From Haplomitrium mnioides (Eukaryota; Marchantiophyta; Haplomitriopsida; Calobryales), in contig JBNGIS010009018.1 of NCBI GenBank assembly GCA_049999725.1, positions 1-31,029 of the forward strand: a stretch of DNA of 31,029 nucleotides. The letters run 5' to 3'. Positions 9,883 through 20,522 of the stretch are shown here, in pieces. Under the pieces are notes generated by a model. The model worked only from the letters and a program-made list of their open reading frames with translations, was not told the DNA's origin and made no database searches. The position numbers and the translations under genes are program-made. The first letter of the stretch is position 1; each line of letters opens with the position of its first letter.

Positions 9883-9924
9883 GCATTCTTGAGGGGAGTG
9901 GCCATGTTTGTTACATCTTACGCA
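9883..9924 (-). other. Gag zinc knuckle 1
   Basis: CVRCNKHGHSPQEC fits C-x2-C-x4-H-x4-C. It lies in a different frame from knuckles 2 and 3 because of an intervening indel. Confidence 0.9.
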
Positions 9925-10831
9925 CCACACTCCGACTCGCCTGGTGGGTAGGGGTCTGCCTTCTAGTTTGATCCCCGCTAGGAGGATATTTATCACCTCC
10001 ATCTTGGCGCTCAGCTCCTCAATTCGATCCCTCCTCTCTTGCTTCTTGCTCATCTCAGGTTTGAGATCACTTCTTCTATACTTTGCTTTGCTAGCCTCCT
10101 TGCGTTGATGCTTTTCTCTCTCCTTGGCCTCTTTTTTCTTCTTCATATCCTTTTGCTTCTTCTTCTTTTGGGATGATCGGTCCTCCTCTGAGCTAGTGCT
10201 GTCCGAGTCGCTCTTGCTTTCCGAGGAAGCTACACAACTTTCATCCGTCTCCTCTCCGCTATCTGAAGTGTCTGAAGAGTCATCATACTTATACTTTGGC
10301 CTTTCTGCAGGAACTTGTGATTGCAGTCTTTATATGTGAGCGGGCTGCATTGATCGCCTCTTCTAGAGTTTGCGGATCCGTTTGCCAAACCTAGGTCCTG
10401 ATTCCCCTTGGCAGGGTTGCCAAGCACTATGTTGTGAGCATCCCATCCGTGGCAGGGGGATTCAACTTCCGAGCCCTCTTCTTAAACCTTTGGAGGAATT
10501 TCCTGACGAACTCTTTCTTCTTCATCCTTAGCTGACCCATTTTGATCAGCGCCTCTGTTTCTTCCTCGATCCCTTTGAATTCTGCAATGAAGGTAGCTTT
10601 GAAGGCCCCCCAGTCTCTCTTGACGTTGTCGGGCAAATCCTTGTACCATGGCTAGGCCTCTCCCTTCAAGACTACTGGCAAGATTCTGATTTTTACATGA
10701 CTCTCTCTATTAGCTACCGCAATATTCTCCAGATCATCCAGCTATGCATCGGGGTCATCCTTTGGACGCCCATTGAAGGATTTGTATTTGAGCCTGCCCT
10801 TCAATCCCGACAGGGGCATTGGGTTTTCCAT

Positions 10832-11012
10832 ACCAGCACTGGGAAATGACAATTCCACCCACAAATCAATGCCTTCCTCCACACTTCCTCAACAGGCTCA
10901 CAACTAGTTGCCCTGTTTCTCAGAATTCTTCTTCACAATCTGACTGTGGATCCTTGGTGCACCAAGTGATATCTTGTCCTCGAGTTGGTCTCAGGTTTTT
11001 GCAACCTTGCCC
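10832..11012 (-). other. E1 leader between primer-binding site and gag
   Basis: An untranslated leader of about 180 bp on the minus strand. No conserved feature was recognised. It is where packaging signals usually lie, but none can be identified by eye. Confidence 0.5.
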
Positions 11013-11030
11013 CTCCTTCTAGTGCCAAAA
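11013..11030 (-). promoter_or_regulatory. E1 primer-binding site
   Basis: The minus strand reads TTTTGGCACTAGAAGGAG starting six bases after the 5' LTR end (GAGTGACA at 11,036). A TGGCxCxAGAAGG-type sequence at this position is characteristic of tRNA primer sites in plant LTR elements. The exact tRNA cannot be named, and at least one base probably changed by C-to-T decay. Confidence 0.7.
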
Positions 11031-11384
11031 ATTTATGTCACTCCCCTCCTTTAGGGCTTCACCCTCACAAGTGCCACTTGGAAGACAAGGGAGGACAAAA
11101 ACAAGGGATTAAGGTTCTTTTGTGAGATGGCCCCTATCCAATTATCACTTTGAGGCTTTAAGAGATCTCTCTTCACCTTACCAGCCCTTTCCTTACCTCA
11201 ACATTCACACATCAGCCCAATTGCTCATTCACCCCTAATGCCAAAAGATGCATACACACCAACCCACCTAGCTCTGTGGAAAGATTCAATGTGATTCAGG
11301 GGACCCAAATCTGGACCCAGCCACCTTGTATACACTTCAAGAGCAGAGTGGAATAACCCCTGTGTCACGGATCAATGGCAAGAG

Positions 11385-11575
11385 ACTGGACTCCCCCTCT
11401 CAGGGTTATCCCAAGGTCTCAACAAATGGAATTCCTACCTACTTCTAGTCTTGAATCATTCTTACACAATAAAAAAGAGTACTCGAACAGAATGCAAGGA
11501 CCCATCATCATAGGAATATGTCAAAGGACTTGACTCCCCCTTCACATGGATGTCCCAAGGTCTGAACAAATGTAA
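11385..11575 (-). repeat. 144-bp duplicated polypurine-like block in E1 5' LTR
   Basis: On the plus strand CTCCCCCT occurs at 11,391 and again near 11,534, followed by CCCAAGGTCT(C/G)AACAAATG near 11,410 and 11,554. On the minus strand these are AGGGGGAG tracts similar to the true polypurine tract. E2 keeps the same arrangement, so it predates the split of the two lineages. Confidence 0.75.
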
Positions 11576-11769
11576 TCTATGTGAGCCTAATCCTAATTGC
11601 TTCTTATATCATATAACAGAATTCAAATCTAACTAACACATTCATACACATTTACAATCATACCCCCTCATTGCACTTTACCAACATCAGAGACCTCACA
11701 GGACCATTGGGACTGATCTTCCTCCGCAAACTCCTCCTCAACTCACCACATTAATCCTCCTTTCAATCC

Positions 11770-11789
11770 CCACACACACACACACACAC
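11770..11789. repeat. (CA)n microsatellite
   Basis: About ten CA dinucleotides inside the E1 5' LTR. The matching place in E2 has only GGTGTGTGGG, so the run expanded in E1. Confidence 0.95.
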
Positions 11790-12724
11790 CCTTTTTCCAG
11801 ATAGTTTTTCAACTTCCCTCGCAAGAAGCCTTGGATTTACTTCCTCAATCTGGAAAGAGGATTTCTTTCACTTCCATCTCTTGAAGACAGTCCTCCCGAC
11901 TGCTGGTAGCTCACCCCTTTCTGAGCCTCGAACAAGTCTTCTCCGCAGTGCGCAGGCACTAACGCAACCACTCTCTTCTCAACTCCACTTGAAAGATAAC
12001 ACCAGAGCACACTCCGAGCACTCTGGGTTGATGCTCCCACACAGGAATTGCATAGACAACCCCAAGATCCCACTTGGCAGTCTCCTCCAAATTCTCAACA
12101 AAACAGGTTCCCTTCAAATCTCCCATATCGATCCACCTCCGCCACAGGTCCACCCGCATGGATGAGTTCACTTGAAGCCTCTAGAGCTCCTCACCCAGCG
12201 AATCTCGGCACCCCTTCAGTCCACCTCCACCCCTGCTAGTCCTTTGTGCGAGTACATTCGCCTCACGTCGATTCTCACTGGAATCCAATTATGTCTTACC
12301 TCGTTGCGCTTTCCTTGTCTCGAGATTGCTTGCGCGTCTCTAGCTTGCTTGCACACCAACCCCATCGAATTCAAAGCCCGACAATGTATACCCTCCAAGC
12401 TTCCGCTCCCGTGAATCCTTCCCGTTGGAAAGGTCGTTATTCCTGTTAGGCTTGGACCTAGACGTGGCGACACCTGTCCTGTCTATTAACAATTTGCTTC
12501 TAAGTACAACGATCACAAGGAGTCGAATCTGAGGAATCTCGCGGGTTAAGATTCTGAAGATTCCTACGGAACCCAAGTCCGAAGAACCCATTGGAACAGA
12601 GTTCCAAAGAATCCCGCAAAAAGGGAGTCCAAAGGAATCTCGCGGATTCACATTCGAAGATTCCTTCGGAGACGAGTCCGTAGAATCCAGCGGAACCCAG
12701 AGCCCGTTGTTGACTTTTCCTCCA

Positions 12725-13030
12725 TTCCCGCTGTCCGACGCCGCTTTCAACAGGGAAGGCGGACCACCATGCTGTCCTCCATCTGTGGTTGACTCCTCTC
12801 TGACCCGAAGGATCCTACGAGCTCTGTCGAAGCACGAAGTAATCTGAAGCCGCGCCGTCCGACGCTGTTTTCAAAGAGAAAGGCGAACCGAAGCGATGAC
12901 CTGGTTCTATGGTTGGCCTCCCTCTAACTCAAAGGATCCTATAGGCTCTGTCGAAGCGCTACATAATCCAAAGCCACACCATCCGACATCGTTTTCAAAA
13001 GGGAAGGCAGACCGACGCGTTGACCTGGTT
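12725..13030 (-). repeat. 123-bp tandem repeat in 5' LTR, three copies
   Basis: TTCAA anchors lie at 12,746, 12,870 and 12,994 (spacing 124 each), in the same sequence context as the four copies in the 3' LTR. Confidence 0.85.
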
Positions 13031-13959
13031 CCGAAGAAGACCGCGGACACCTTGAGACTGCCACGTTTCCGCAAGGTCTTGCGGACCTCTTGCGCTTGCC
13101 ACGTCTCCGCTAAAGCCCTCAGAACCCTGGTCCCGCCACGCCCCCGCTAAGTCCCGCGGACACTCTGGGCCCGCCACGCTTCTATTGAATCTTTCGAAGC
13201 CATGCGAAGATGCCACGTTTCCTCTAAGAATCGCGGACAAGGAAGGAAGGGGTCGCGGACCCCAGTAGAACCTGTTTAGCACTTGAGGGATCGGAGTGTC
13301 CCCCGATCCTTGGCCTAGTCGCTGCTCACGAAGGCCCTGGCCCCTCCTTTCTCTTCCCAATCTCTGCCTCTGGTACGTGCATATAGGAGCTTGCTCTACG
13401 ACCTTTCCTTGTCCGCAAACCCCCTCAACTGCTAGCTCTTCTTTGATCTCTTCCCTGCAGCTTCGATCCTCCTCCTTTGACCCTTGCGCCTTACTGCTAT
13501 GGCCTTGATTATTGCCTCCCTATAATACTTAGGCTCTTTTTTGCTTCTGTCAACTTTTAGTGGTGCCTCCCACTTGTTGGCTACCACCGCTCCCTTCTCT
13601 CCTTCCGAAGTGATCCCATTCCACTCCTCGGATCCCTACAATCCGCTCATACTCACTGATTGGAGTCGATCCGCTGCTTCGAGGTACTTTAGCACTTACA
13701 AGAGAGAAATTGTGCCAATGCTACTTCAATCTTCTGAATTCTTCCTTAGTGCTCCATGTCACTGGCTGACAGTCTTCCAAGGCTGAGTGAAAAATGATCT
13801 TCAATGTCTCCCAAGGCTAAGTGAAGAATGAATTGTATTGTCTAACAAGTTTGAGTGAAGAATGAATTGTATCGTCTTCCGAGGCTGAGTGAAGAATGGT
13901 TTGTATCCTCTCTAAAGGCTCAATGAAGAATGAATTGTATCGCCTTCCAAGTATTAGTG

Positions 13960-15285
13960 AAGAATGAATTGTATTGTCTTCCAAGATTGAGTGAAGAATG
14001 AAATGTATCGTCTTCCAACGTTGAGTGAAGCATAAATTGTTTTGGCTTTCCAAAGGTGAGTGAAGATTGATTTATCGTCTCGCAAACCTTGGTGAAGAAT
14101 GAATTGCATCATTTTCCAAGGCTCAGTAAAGAATGAATTGTTTCATCTTCCAATGTCGAGTGAAGATTGAATTGTGTCGTATTCCAAGGCTAAGTTAAAA
14201 TTGAAATGTATCATCCTGTAAGGCTAAGTGAAGAATGAATTGCATCGTCGTCTAGGCTGAGTGAAGCATGAATTGTATCATCTTCCATGGTTTAGTGAAG
14301 AATGAATTTTATCATTTATTCAAGGCTTAGTGAAGAATGAACTATACCATCTTCCAAGACTCAGTGAAGAATGAAATGTATCGTCCTCCAAGGCTGAATG
14401 AAGAATGAATTTTATCGTGCTTCAAGGTGAGTGAAAAATGAATTGTTTCGTCCACCAAGGCTGAGTAAAGAGCAAATTGTATCATTTTCCAAGTTTGAGT
14501 GAAGAATGAATTGTATCAACTTCAAAGGCTGAGTGAAAAAAGAATTGTTTCATCTTCCAAGGCTAAGTGAAGATTGAATTGTATCATCCTCCAAGGCTCA
14601 GTGAAGAATGAGTTGTATTGCCTTCCAATGGTAAGTGAAGAATGATTTGTATCATCTTGCAAGGCTAAGTGAAGAATGAATTGCATCATTTTCCAAAGAT
14701 GAGTGAAGAATGAACTGTATCATTTCCAAGGCTGAGTGAGGAGAAAGTTGTATCGTCTTCCAAGACTTAGTGAAGTATGAGATGTATGGTCCTACAACTG
14801 AGTAAAGAATGAATTGTATCGTCTTTCAAAGCTTAGTGAAGAATGAGATGTATCGTCTTCGAAGGCTGAGTGAAGAATGAATTGTATCATCCTCCAAGAC
14901 TGAGTGAAGAATGAATTGTATGGTCTTCCTAGCCAAAGTGAAAAGTGAATTGTATCATCCTCCAAGGTTGAGTGAACATTGAACTATATCGTCTTCAAAG
15001 GCTGAGTGAAGAATAAATTGTATTGTCCTCCAAGGCTCGCTACAGAACAAAATGTGTCATCTTCCGAGGCTGATTGAAGAATGGTTAGTATCGTCTTCCA
15101 ATGTTGAGTGACGATTGAATTGTATCGTCTTCCAAGGCTAGGTGAAGAATGATTTGTATTGTCTCCAAAGGCTTAGTGAACAATGAATTACAGCATCTTC
15201 CAAGGCTAATTGAAGAATGAATTGTGTCATCTTCCAAGGCTTTGTGAGGAATGACATGTATTATCCTTCAAGGTTGAGTGAAGAA
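13960..15285 (+). repeat. Higher-order block A (paired with 23,232-24,250)
   Basis: A series of distinctive variant units here matches block B in order: GAAGCAT (14,028 and 23,300), ATCAACTTCAAAGGCTGAG (14,515 and 23,517), TAGCCAAAGTGAA (14,930 and 23,929), AAGGCTTTGTGAGGAATGA (15,236 and 24,201). The offset moves from about 9,272 to 9,002 to 8,965, in steps of 8 units and 1 unit. Confidence 0.85.
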
Positions 15286-18049
15286 TTATTTTCCTCCAAG
15301 ACTGATTCAAGAAAAAAATGTGTTGTCTTCCTAAACTGAGTCAACAATAAACTATGTTGCCTTCCAGGGCAAAGTGAAGAAAAAAAGTGTATCAAGTTCC
15401 AAGGCTGAGTGAAGAAGAAATGTCTCGTCCTCCAAGGTTGAGTGAAGAATGAATTGTATTGTCTTCCAAAGCTGAGTGAAGAATGATATGTATCCTCTTC
15501 CAAGGCTGACTAAAGAATGAAATGTATCGTCCTCCAAAAGTTAGTGAATATTGAATTGTATCGTCTTCCAAGGCTGAGTGAAGAATGAATTGTATCATCT
15601 TCCAAGACTAAGTGAAGAATGAATTGCATCATCTTCTAAAGCTGAGTGAAATATAATATGTATTGTCCTCCAAGGCTGAGTGAAGTATGAATTCTATTGT
15701 CTTCCTAGGCCGGCTGAAGAATAAATTGTATCGTCTTCCAAAACTGAGTGAAAAATGAAATGTGTTGTCTTCCAAGGGTGGGTGAAGAATGAACTTCATC
15801 ATCTTCCAAGGGTGGGTAAAGAACAAATTGTATCGTCTTCCAAGGCTCAGTGAAGAGTGAAATGTATTGCTCTCCAAGAATCAATGAAAAATAAACTCTA
15901 TTGTCTTCCCAGGCTGAATAAAGAATGAAATATATCGTCTTCCAAGGCTTAGTCAAGAATGAATTGTCCCATATTTCAAGGCTAAGTGAAAAATGAGTTG
16001 TCTCATCTTCTAGGGCTTAGTGAAGAATGAAATGTATTGTCCTCTAAGGCTCAGTAAAGAATGAATTGTGTCGTTTTCCAAGGCTGAGTGAAGAATGAAT
16101 TGTATCGCCTTCCAAGGCACATTGAACAATGAAATATATTGTCTTCCAAGGCTGAGTGAAAACTGAATTTTAAGGTCTCTCAAGGCTTAGCTAAGAATGA
16201 ATTGTAGCGTCTTACAAGGCTTAGTAAACAATGAATTGTATCGTCTTTCAATGATGAGTGAAGAATGAATTGCATCTTCTCTGAAGGCTTAGTGAAGAAT
16301 GAATTGTATACTCTTCCAAGATTGAGTGAAGAATGATTTGTATTGTCTTGGTGGGTTGAGTGGAGAATGAGAGTTATTGTCTTCCAAGGCTTATAAAAGA
16401 GTAAATTGTATTGTTTTCCATGGCTGAGTGAAGATTGAATTGCATCGTCCTCCACGGCTGAGTGAAGAATGAATTGAATTGTATTCCAATACCAAGTGAG
16501 GAATAAATTGTATCATTGTCCAAGGCTTAGTGAAGATTGAATTGTATAGTTTTTCAAATATGAGTGACGAATAAACTGTATCATCTTCCAAGGTTGAGTA
16601 AGGAATACATTGTATCATCTTTCAAGGTTGAGTGAAGAATGAAATGTATCGTCCTCGAAGGCTGAGTGAGAATTGTATTGTCTTCCAAGGCTTAGTGAAG
16701 AATGAATTGTGTCGTCTTGCAAGGTTGAGTGAAGAATAAATTGCATCATCTTCCAATGATGAGTGAAGAATGAATTGTATCCTCTTCCAAGGTTGATTTA
16801 AAAACGAATTTTATCATCCTTCAAGGCTCTGTGAAGAATGAAATGTACTATCCTCCAACACTAAAAAAGAATGATTTGTATTGTCTTCCAAAGCTCAGTG
16901 AAGAATAAATTGTATCATCTTCCAAGGCCGAGTGAAGAATGAAATATATTGTTCTCCAAGGCTGAGTGAAAATGAGCTTTGTTGTCTTCCAAGGCTGAAT
17001 GAAAATTGAATTGTATACTCTTCCAACGTTGAAGGAAGAATGAGATGTATCGTCTTTGAAGGCTCAATGAAGAATGAATTGTATCATCTTCCAAGGCTGA
17101 GTGAAGAATGAATTGTATCGTCTTCCAAGGTTGAGTGAAGAATGGAATATATCATCTTCCAAGGCTGAGTGGAGGAGTTGTATCGTCTTCCAAGGCTAAG
17201 TGAAGAATCACATGTACCATCCTCCAAGACTTAGTGAAGAAGAATTGTATGATCTTCCAAGGCTGATTGAAGAGTGTATTCCATCGTCTTTCAAGGCTGA
17301 GGGAAGAATAAATTGCATCCTTTTACAAGTCTCAGCAAAGAATGTATTGTATCATCCTCCAAAATTGAGTTAATATTGAATTGTATTGTCTTCCAAGGAT
17401 GAGTGAACAATGAATTGTATCGTCTCCTAATGCTAACTGAAGAATGAACTGCATGGTTTTCCAAGGCTAAGTGAAAAATGAAATGTATCGTCCTCCAAGA
17501 ATGATTAAAGAATGAATTTGATCATCTTCCTAGGCTAAGTGCAGAATGAAATGTATTGTCTTCCAAGACAAAGTGAAGAATGATTTGTATCATCTTCCAA
17601 GGGTTAGTGAAGAATGAATTGTATTGTCTTCTACAGCTAAGTTAAGAATGAAATGTTTTGTCCTCCAAGGCTAAGTGAAGAATGAACTATATCGTCTCCC
17701 AAGACTGATTAAAGAACGAATTGTATCCTCCTCCAAAGTTGAGTGGAGAATAGATTGTATTGTCTTCCAAAGTTGAGTGAAGATTGAATTTGGTCGTCCT
17801 TTTAAGATGAGTGAAGGATGAATTGCCTTGTCTTCCAACCTAAGTGGAAAATGAGATGTCTCGTCTTCTAAGGTTGAGTGAAGAGTGAAATACATTGTCC
17901 TCCAAGGCTGAGTAAAGAATGAACTGTATCCACTTCCAAAGCTCAATGAATAATTAGTTGTATTGTCTTTCAAGGCAGAGTGAATAGTGAAATATTTATT
18001 ATCTTCCAAGGCTCAGTAAAAAAGAAGCTCTATCATCTCCCAAGGCTAA

Positions 18050-20390
18050 GTGAAGAATGAATTGCATCGTCTTACAAGGCTGAGTGAAGAATGAATTGCA
18101 TCAACTTCCAAGGTTGAGTGAAGAATAAATTCTATCGTCTCAGATTGCTCAGTGAAGAATGAGTTGTATCGGCTTCTAAGGATGAGTGAGGAATGAATTG
18201 TATTGTCTTCCAAGATTGAGTGAAGAATGAACTGTATCATCTTGCAAGGTTGAGTGAAGAATGAATTGGATCATCTTCAAAGGCTGAGTGAAGAATGATT
18301 TGTATCTTCTCCCAAGGCTTAGTGAAGAATAAGGTACATCATTTTCCAAGACTAAGTAAAGAATGAACTGTATCATCTTCCAAGGGTGAGTGAAGATTGA
18401 ATTGTATCATCTTCTAAAGATGAGTGAAGAACGAAATGTATCGTCCTCCAAGGCTGAGTGAAAAATAAAATGTATCGTCTTTCAAGGTTGAGTGAAGAGT
18501 GAATTCTATCGTCATCCTAAGCACAGTGAAAAAAAAATTGCCTTGTCTTCCAAGGGTAGGTGAAAAATGAGATGTATCATCTTCCAAGGTTGACTAAAGA
18601 ATGATTTGTATCATTTTCCAAGGCTGCGTGAAGAATGAAATGTATCTTTGTCCAAGGATAAGTGAAGAATGAATTATGTGGTCTTCCTAGGTTGCATGAA
18701 GAATGAAATGTATCATCTTCCAAGGCTGAGGGGAGAATGATATGTATCGTCCTCCCAGCCTGAGTGAAGAATGAATTGTATTTTCTTCTAAAGCAAAGTG
18801 AAGAATGAATTGTATATTTTTCCAAGGCTGACTAAAGAATAAAATGTATCGTCCTTCAAAAGTAAGTGTTGAATTGTATCATCTTCCAAGATTGAGTGAG
18901 GAATGAATTGTATCATTTCCAAGGTTGAGTGAAGAATGAATTGTGTTGTCTTCCAAAGCTGAGTGAAATACATAAAGTATCGTCCTCTAAAGTTGAGTGA
19001 AATATGTTTTTTATTGTCTTCCTAGGCTGAGTGAAGAATGAATTGTATCCTCTTCTAAGACCAAGTGAAGAATGAAATGTGACATCTTCCAAAGTTGAGT
19101 AAAATATAGTATGTATCATCCTCCAAGGGTGATTGAAGTATGAATTCTATTGTCTTCCTAGGTTGAGTGAAGAATGAATTGTATCATCTTCCAAGACTGA
19201 GTGAAGAATGAATTGTGTTGTCTTCCAAGGGTGAGTGAAGAATGGAACTATACCATCTTCCAAAGGTGAGTAAAGAATGAATTGTATCGTCTTCCAAGGC
19301 TCATTGAAGAGTGAAATGTATTGTTCTCCAAGGCTCGGTGAAGAATGAACGGTATAGTTTTCCTAGGGTGAGAAAAGAATGAAATATATCGTCTTCCAAG
19401 GCTTAGTGAAGAATGAGGTGTCTCATCTTTCAAGGCAAAGTGAAAAATGAATTGTCTTGTCTTCCTAGGCTCAGTGAAGAAAGAGATGTATTGTCCTCCA
19501 AGGTTGAGTAAAGAATGAATTGCATTATCTTCCAAGGCTGAGTGAAGAATGAATTGCATCGTCTTCCAATGCTGAGTGAATAATGAACTATATCGTCTTT
19601 CAAAGTTGAGTGAAGAATGATTTGTATCATCTCCCAAGGCTTAGTGTAGAATGAATTGTAATGTTTTCCAACAGTGAGTAAAGAATGAGTTGTATTTTCT
19701 TCCAAAAGTGAGTGAAGATTGAATCGTACTCTCTTCCAAGACTGAGTGAAGAATGAAATGAATCGTCCTACATAGCTAAAGGAAGAAAAATTTGCATCAT
19801 CTTCCTTGGCAAAGGGAAAAACAAATTGAATCGTCTTTCAAAGCTTAATAAAGAATGAATTGTATCGTCTTTTAAGGCTTAGTTTAGAATGAGTTGTATC
19901 GTCCTCCAAGGTTGGGTGAAGAATAAAATTTATTGTTCTCCAAGGTTGAGTTAAGAATGAATTGTATCGTCTCCCAAGGCTGACTGAAGAGCAAATTGTA
20001 TTGTCCTCCAAGGGTGAGTGAAAAATAAATTGCCTCTTCTGAGGCTATTGAAGAAGGAATGGTATCATCCTCCAATGCTTAAAAAAAATTAATTGTATCA
20101 TTTCTGAAGGCTAAGTGAAGAATAAATTGTATTGTCCTCCTACGCTAAGTGAAGAATGAATTGTATCATTCTCCAAGTTGAGTGAAGAATAAATTGTATC
20201 GTCCTCCAAGGTCAAGTAAGGAAAAAATTGCATTGACCTTGAAAGTTGAGTGAAAAAGGAATTGCATCATTGTCAAAAGCTAAGTGAAGACAAATTTGTT
20301 TGTGTCTTCCAAGACTGACTGAAGACAAAACTGTTTTGTCTTCCAAGGCTGCTTGAAGATTGAAATGTATCGTCCTCCAAGACCAAGTGA
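18050..20390 (+). repeat. Higher-order block C (paired with 20,523-22,653)
   Basis: Matches at both ends: AAGGATGAGTGAGGAATGAA (18,179 versus 20,652, offset 2,473), TGAAAAATGAGATGTATC (18,561 versus 21,034, offset 2,473), TTTGTATCATCTCCCAAGGC (19,621 versus 21,885, offset 2,264), and the GAAAAACAAATTGAATCGTC region. The middle (about 18.6-19.6 kb) was not aligned by eye. Confidence 0.7.
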
Positions 20391-20522
20391 AGAATCACTT
20401 GTAGTGTCTTCCCGGGCTTAGTGAAGAATGAATTGTGTTGTCTTCCAAGGCTGAGTGAAGAACAAATTATATCATCCTCAAAGACTGAGTGAAAATTGAA
20501 TTTTATTGTTCTACAATGCTAA

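Larger units (their letters stand above)
9299..10831 (-). pseudogene. E1 gag (broken), with three CCHC knuckles
   Basis: The likely start is ATG at 10,831 on the minus strand, about 180 bp after the primer-binding site, beginning MENPMPLSGLKGRLKYKSF. Capsid-like sequence follows (KRDWGAFKATFIAEF, FLQRFKKRARKL, DPQTLEEAINAA). A frame change near 10,280 leads into a Ser/Asp/Glu-rich then Lys-rich stretch and a knuckle CVRCNKHGHSPQEC (9,924-9,883). After another frame change come repeated YVREE/EAPE peptides (about 9,865-9,780), then CWNCGQPCHISSNC (9,673-9,632) and CFQCKKEGHVAVNC (9,589-9,548). In-frame TAGs occur at 10,742, 10,652 and 10,427, and a TAA lies between the last two knuckles. Gag would package element RNA into particles. 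Triple knuckles are more than the usual one or two. Confidence 0.85.
1..13771 (-). mobile_element. E1: Ty3/gypsy LTR retrotransposon, decayed, with nested insertions
   Basis: In minus-strand order the parts are 5' LTR, primer-binding site, gag, protease, RT, RNase H, integrase, polypurine tract and 3' LTR. RT-RNase H before integrase marks Ty3/gypsy. The integrase ends in a GPF-type module and no chromodomain was seen after it. Both LTRs begin TGTCAGCCAGTGACATGG. The 5' LTR abuts GTCTT of the satellite unit at 13,772, so E1 inserted into the 34-bp array; its other flank is outside the window. The two LTRs differ by roughly 10-15% by eye, mostly C/T and G/A changes, which indicates an old insertion. 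E2 (3,733-7,522) splits the RT and E3 (1-132) splits the 3' LTR. Every coding domain carries stops or frameshifts, so the element cannot be autonomous. Confidence 0.93.
11036..13771 (-). repeat. E1 5' LTR, complete (2,736 bp)
   Basis: On the minus strand it begins TGTCAGCCAGTGACATGG at 13,771 and ends GGGGAGTGACA at 11,036, next to the primer-binding site. It aligns to E1's 3' LTR (133-1,418) and more distantly to the whole of E2. It contains three 123-bp units (about 12,725-13,030), a (CA)n run at 11,770-11,789, and a duplicated polypurine-like block. Plus-strand bases after 13,771 are GTCTTCCAAGG, satellite sequence, so GTCTT is the probable target duplication. Confidence 0.92.

Noticed and set aside
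8117-10339. Plus-strand open frames opposite gag and protease
   Set aside because: They are antisense shadows of the minus-strand polyprotein, whose domains are clearly recognisable.
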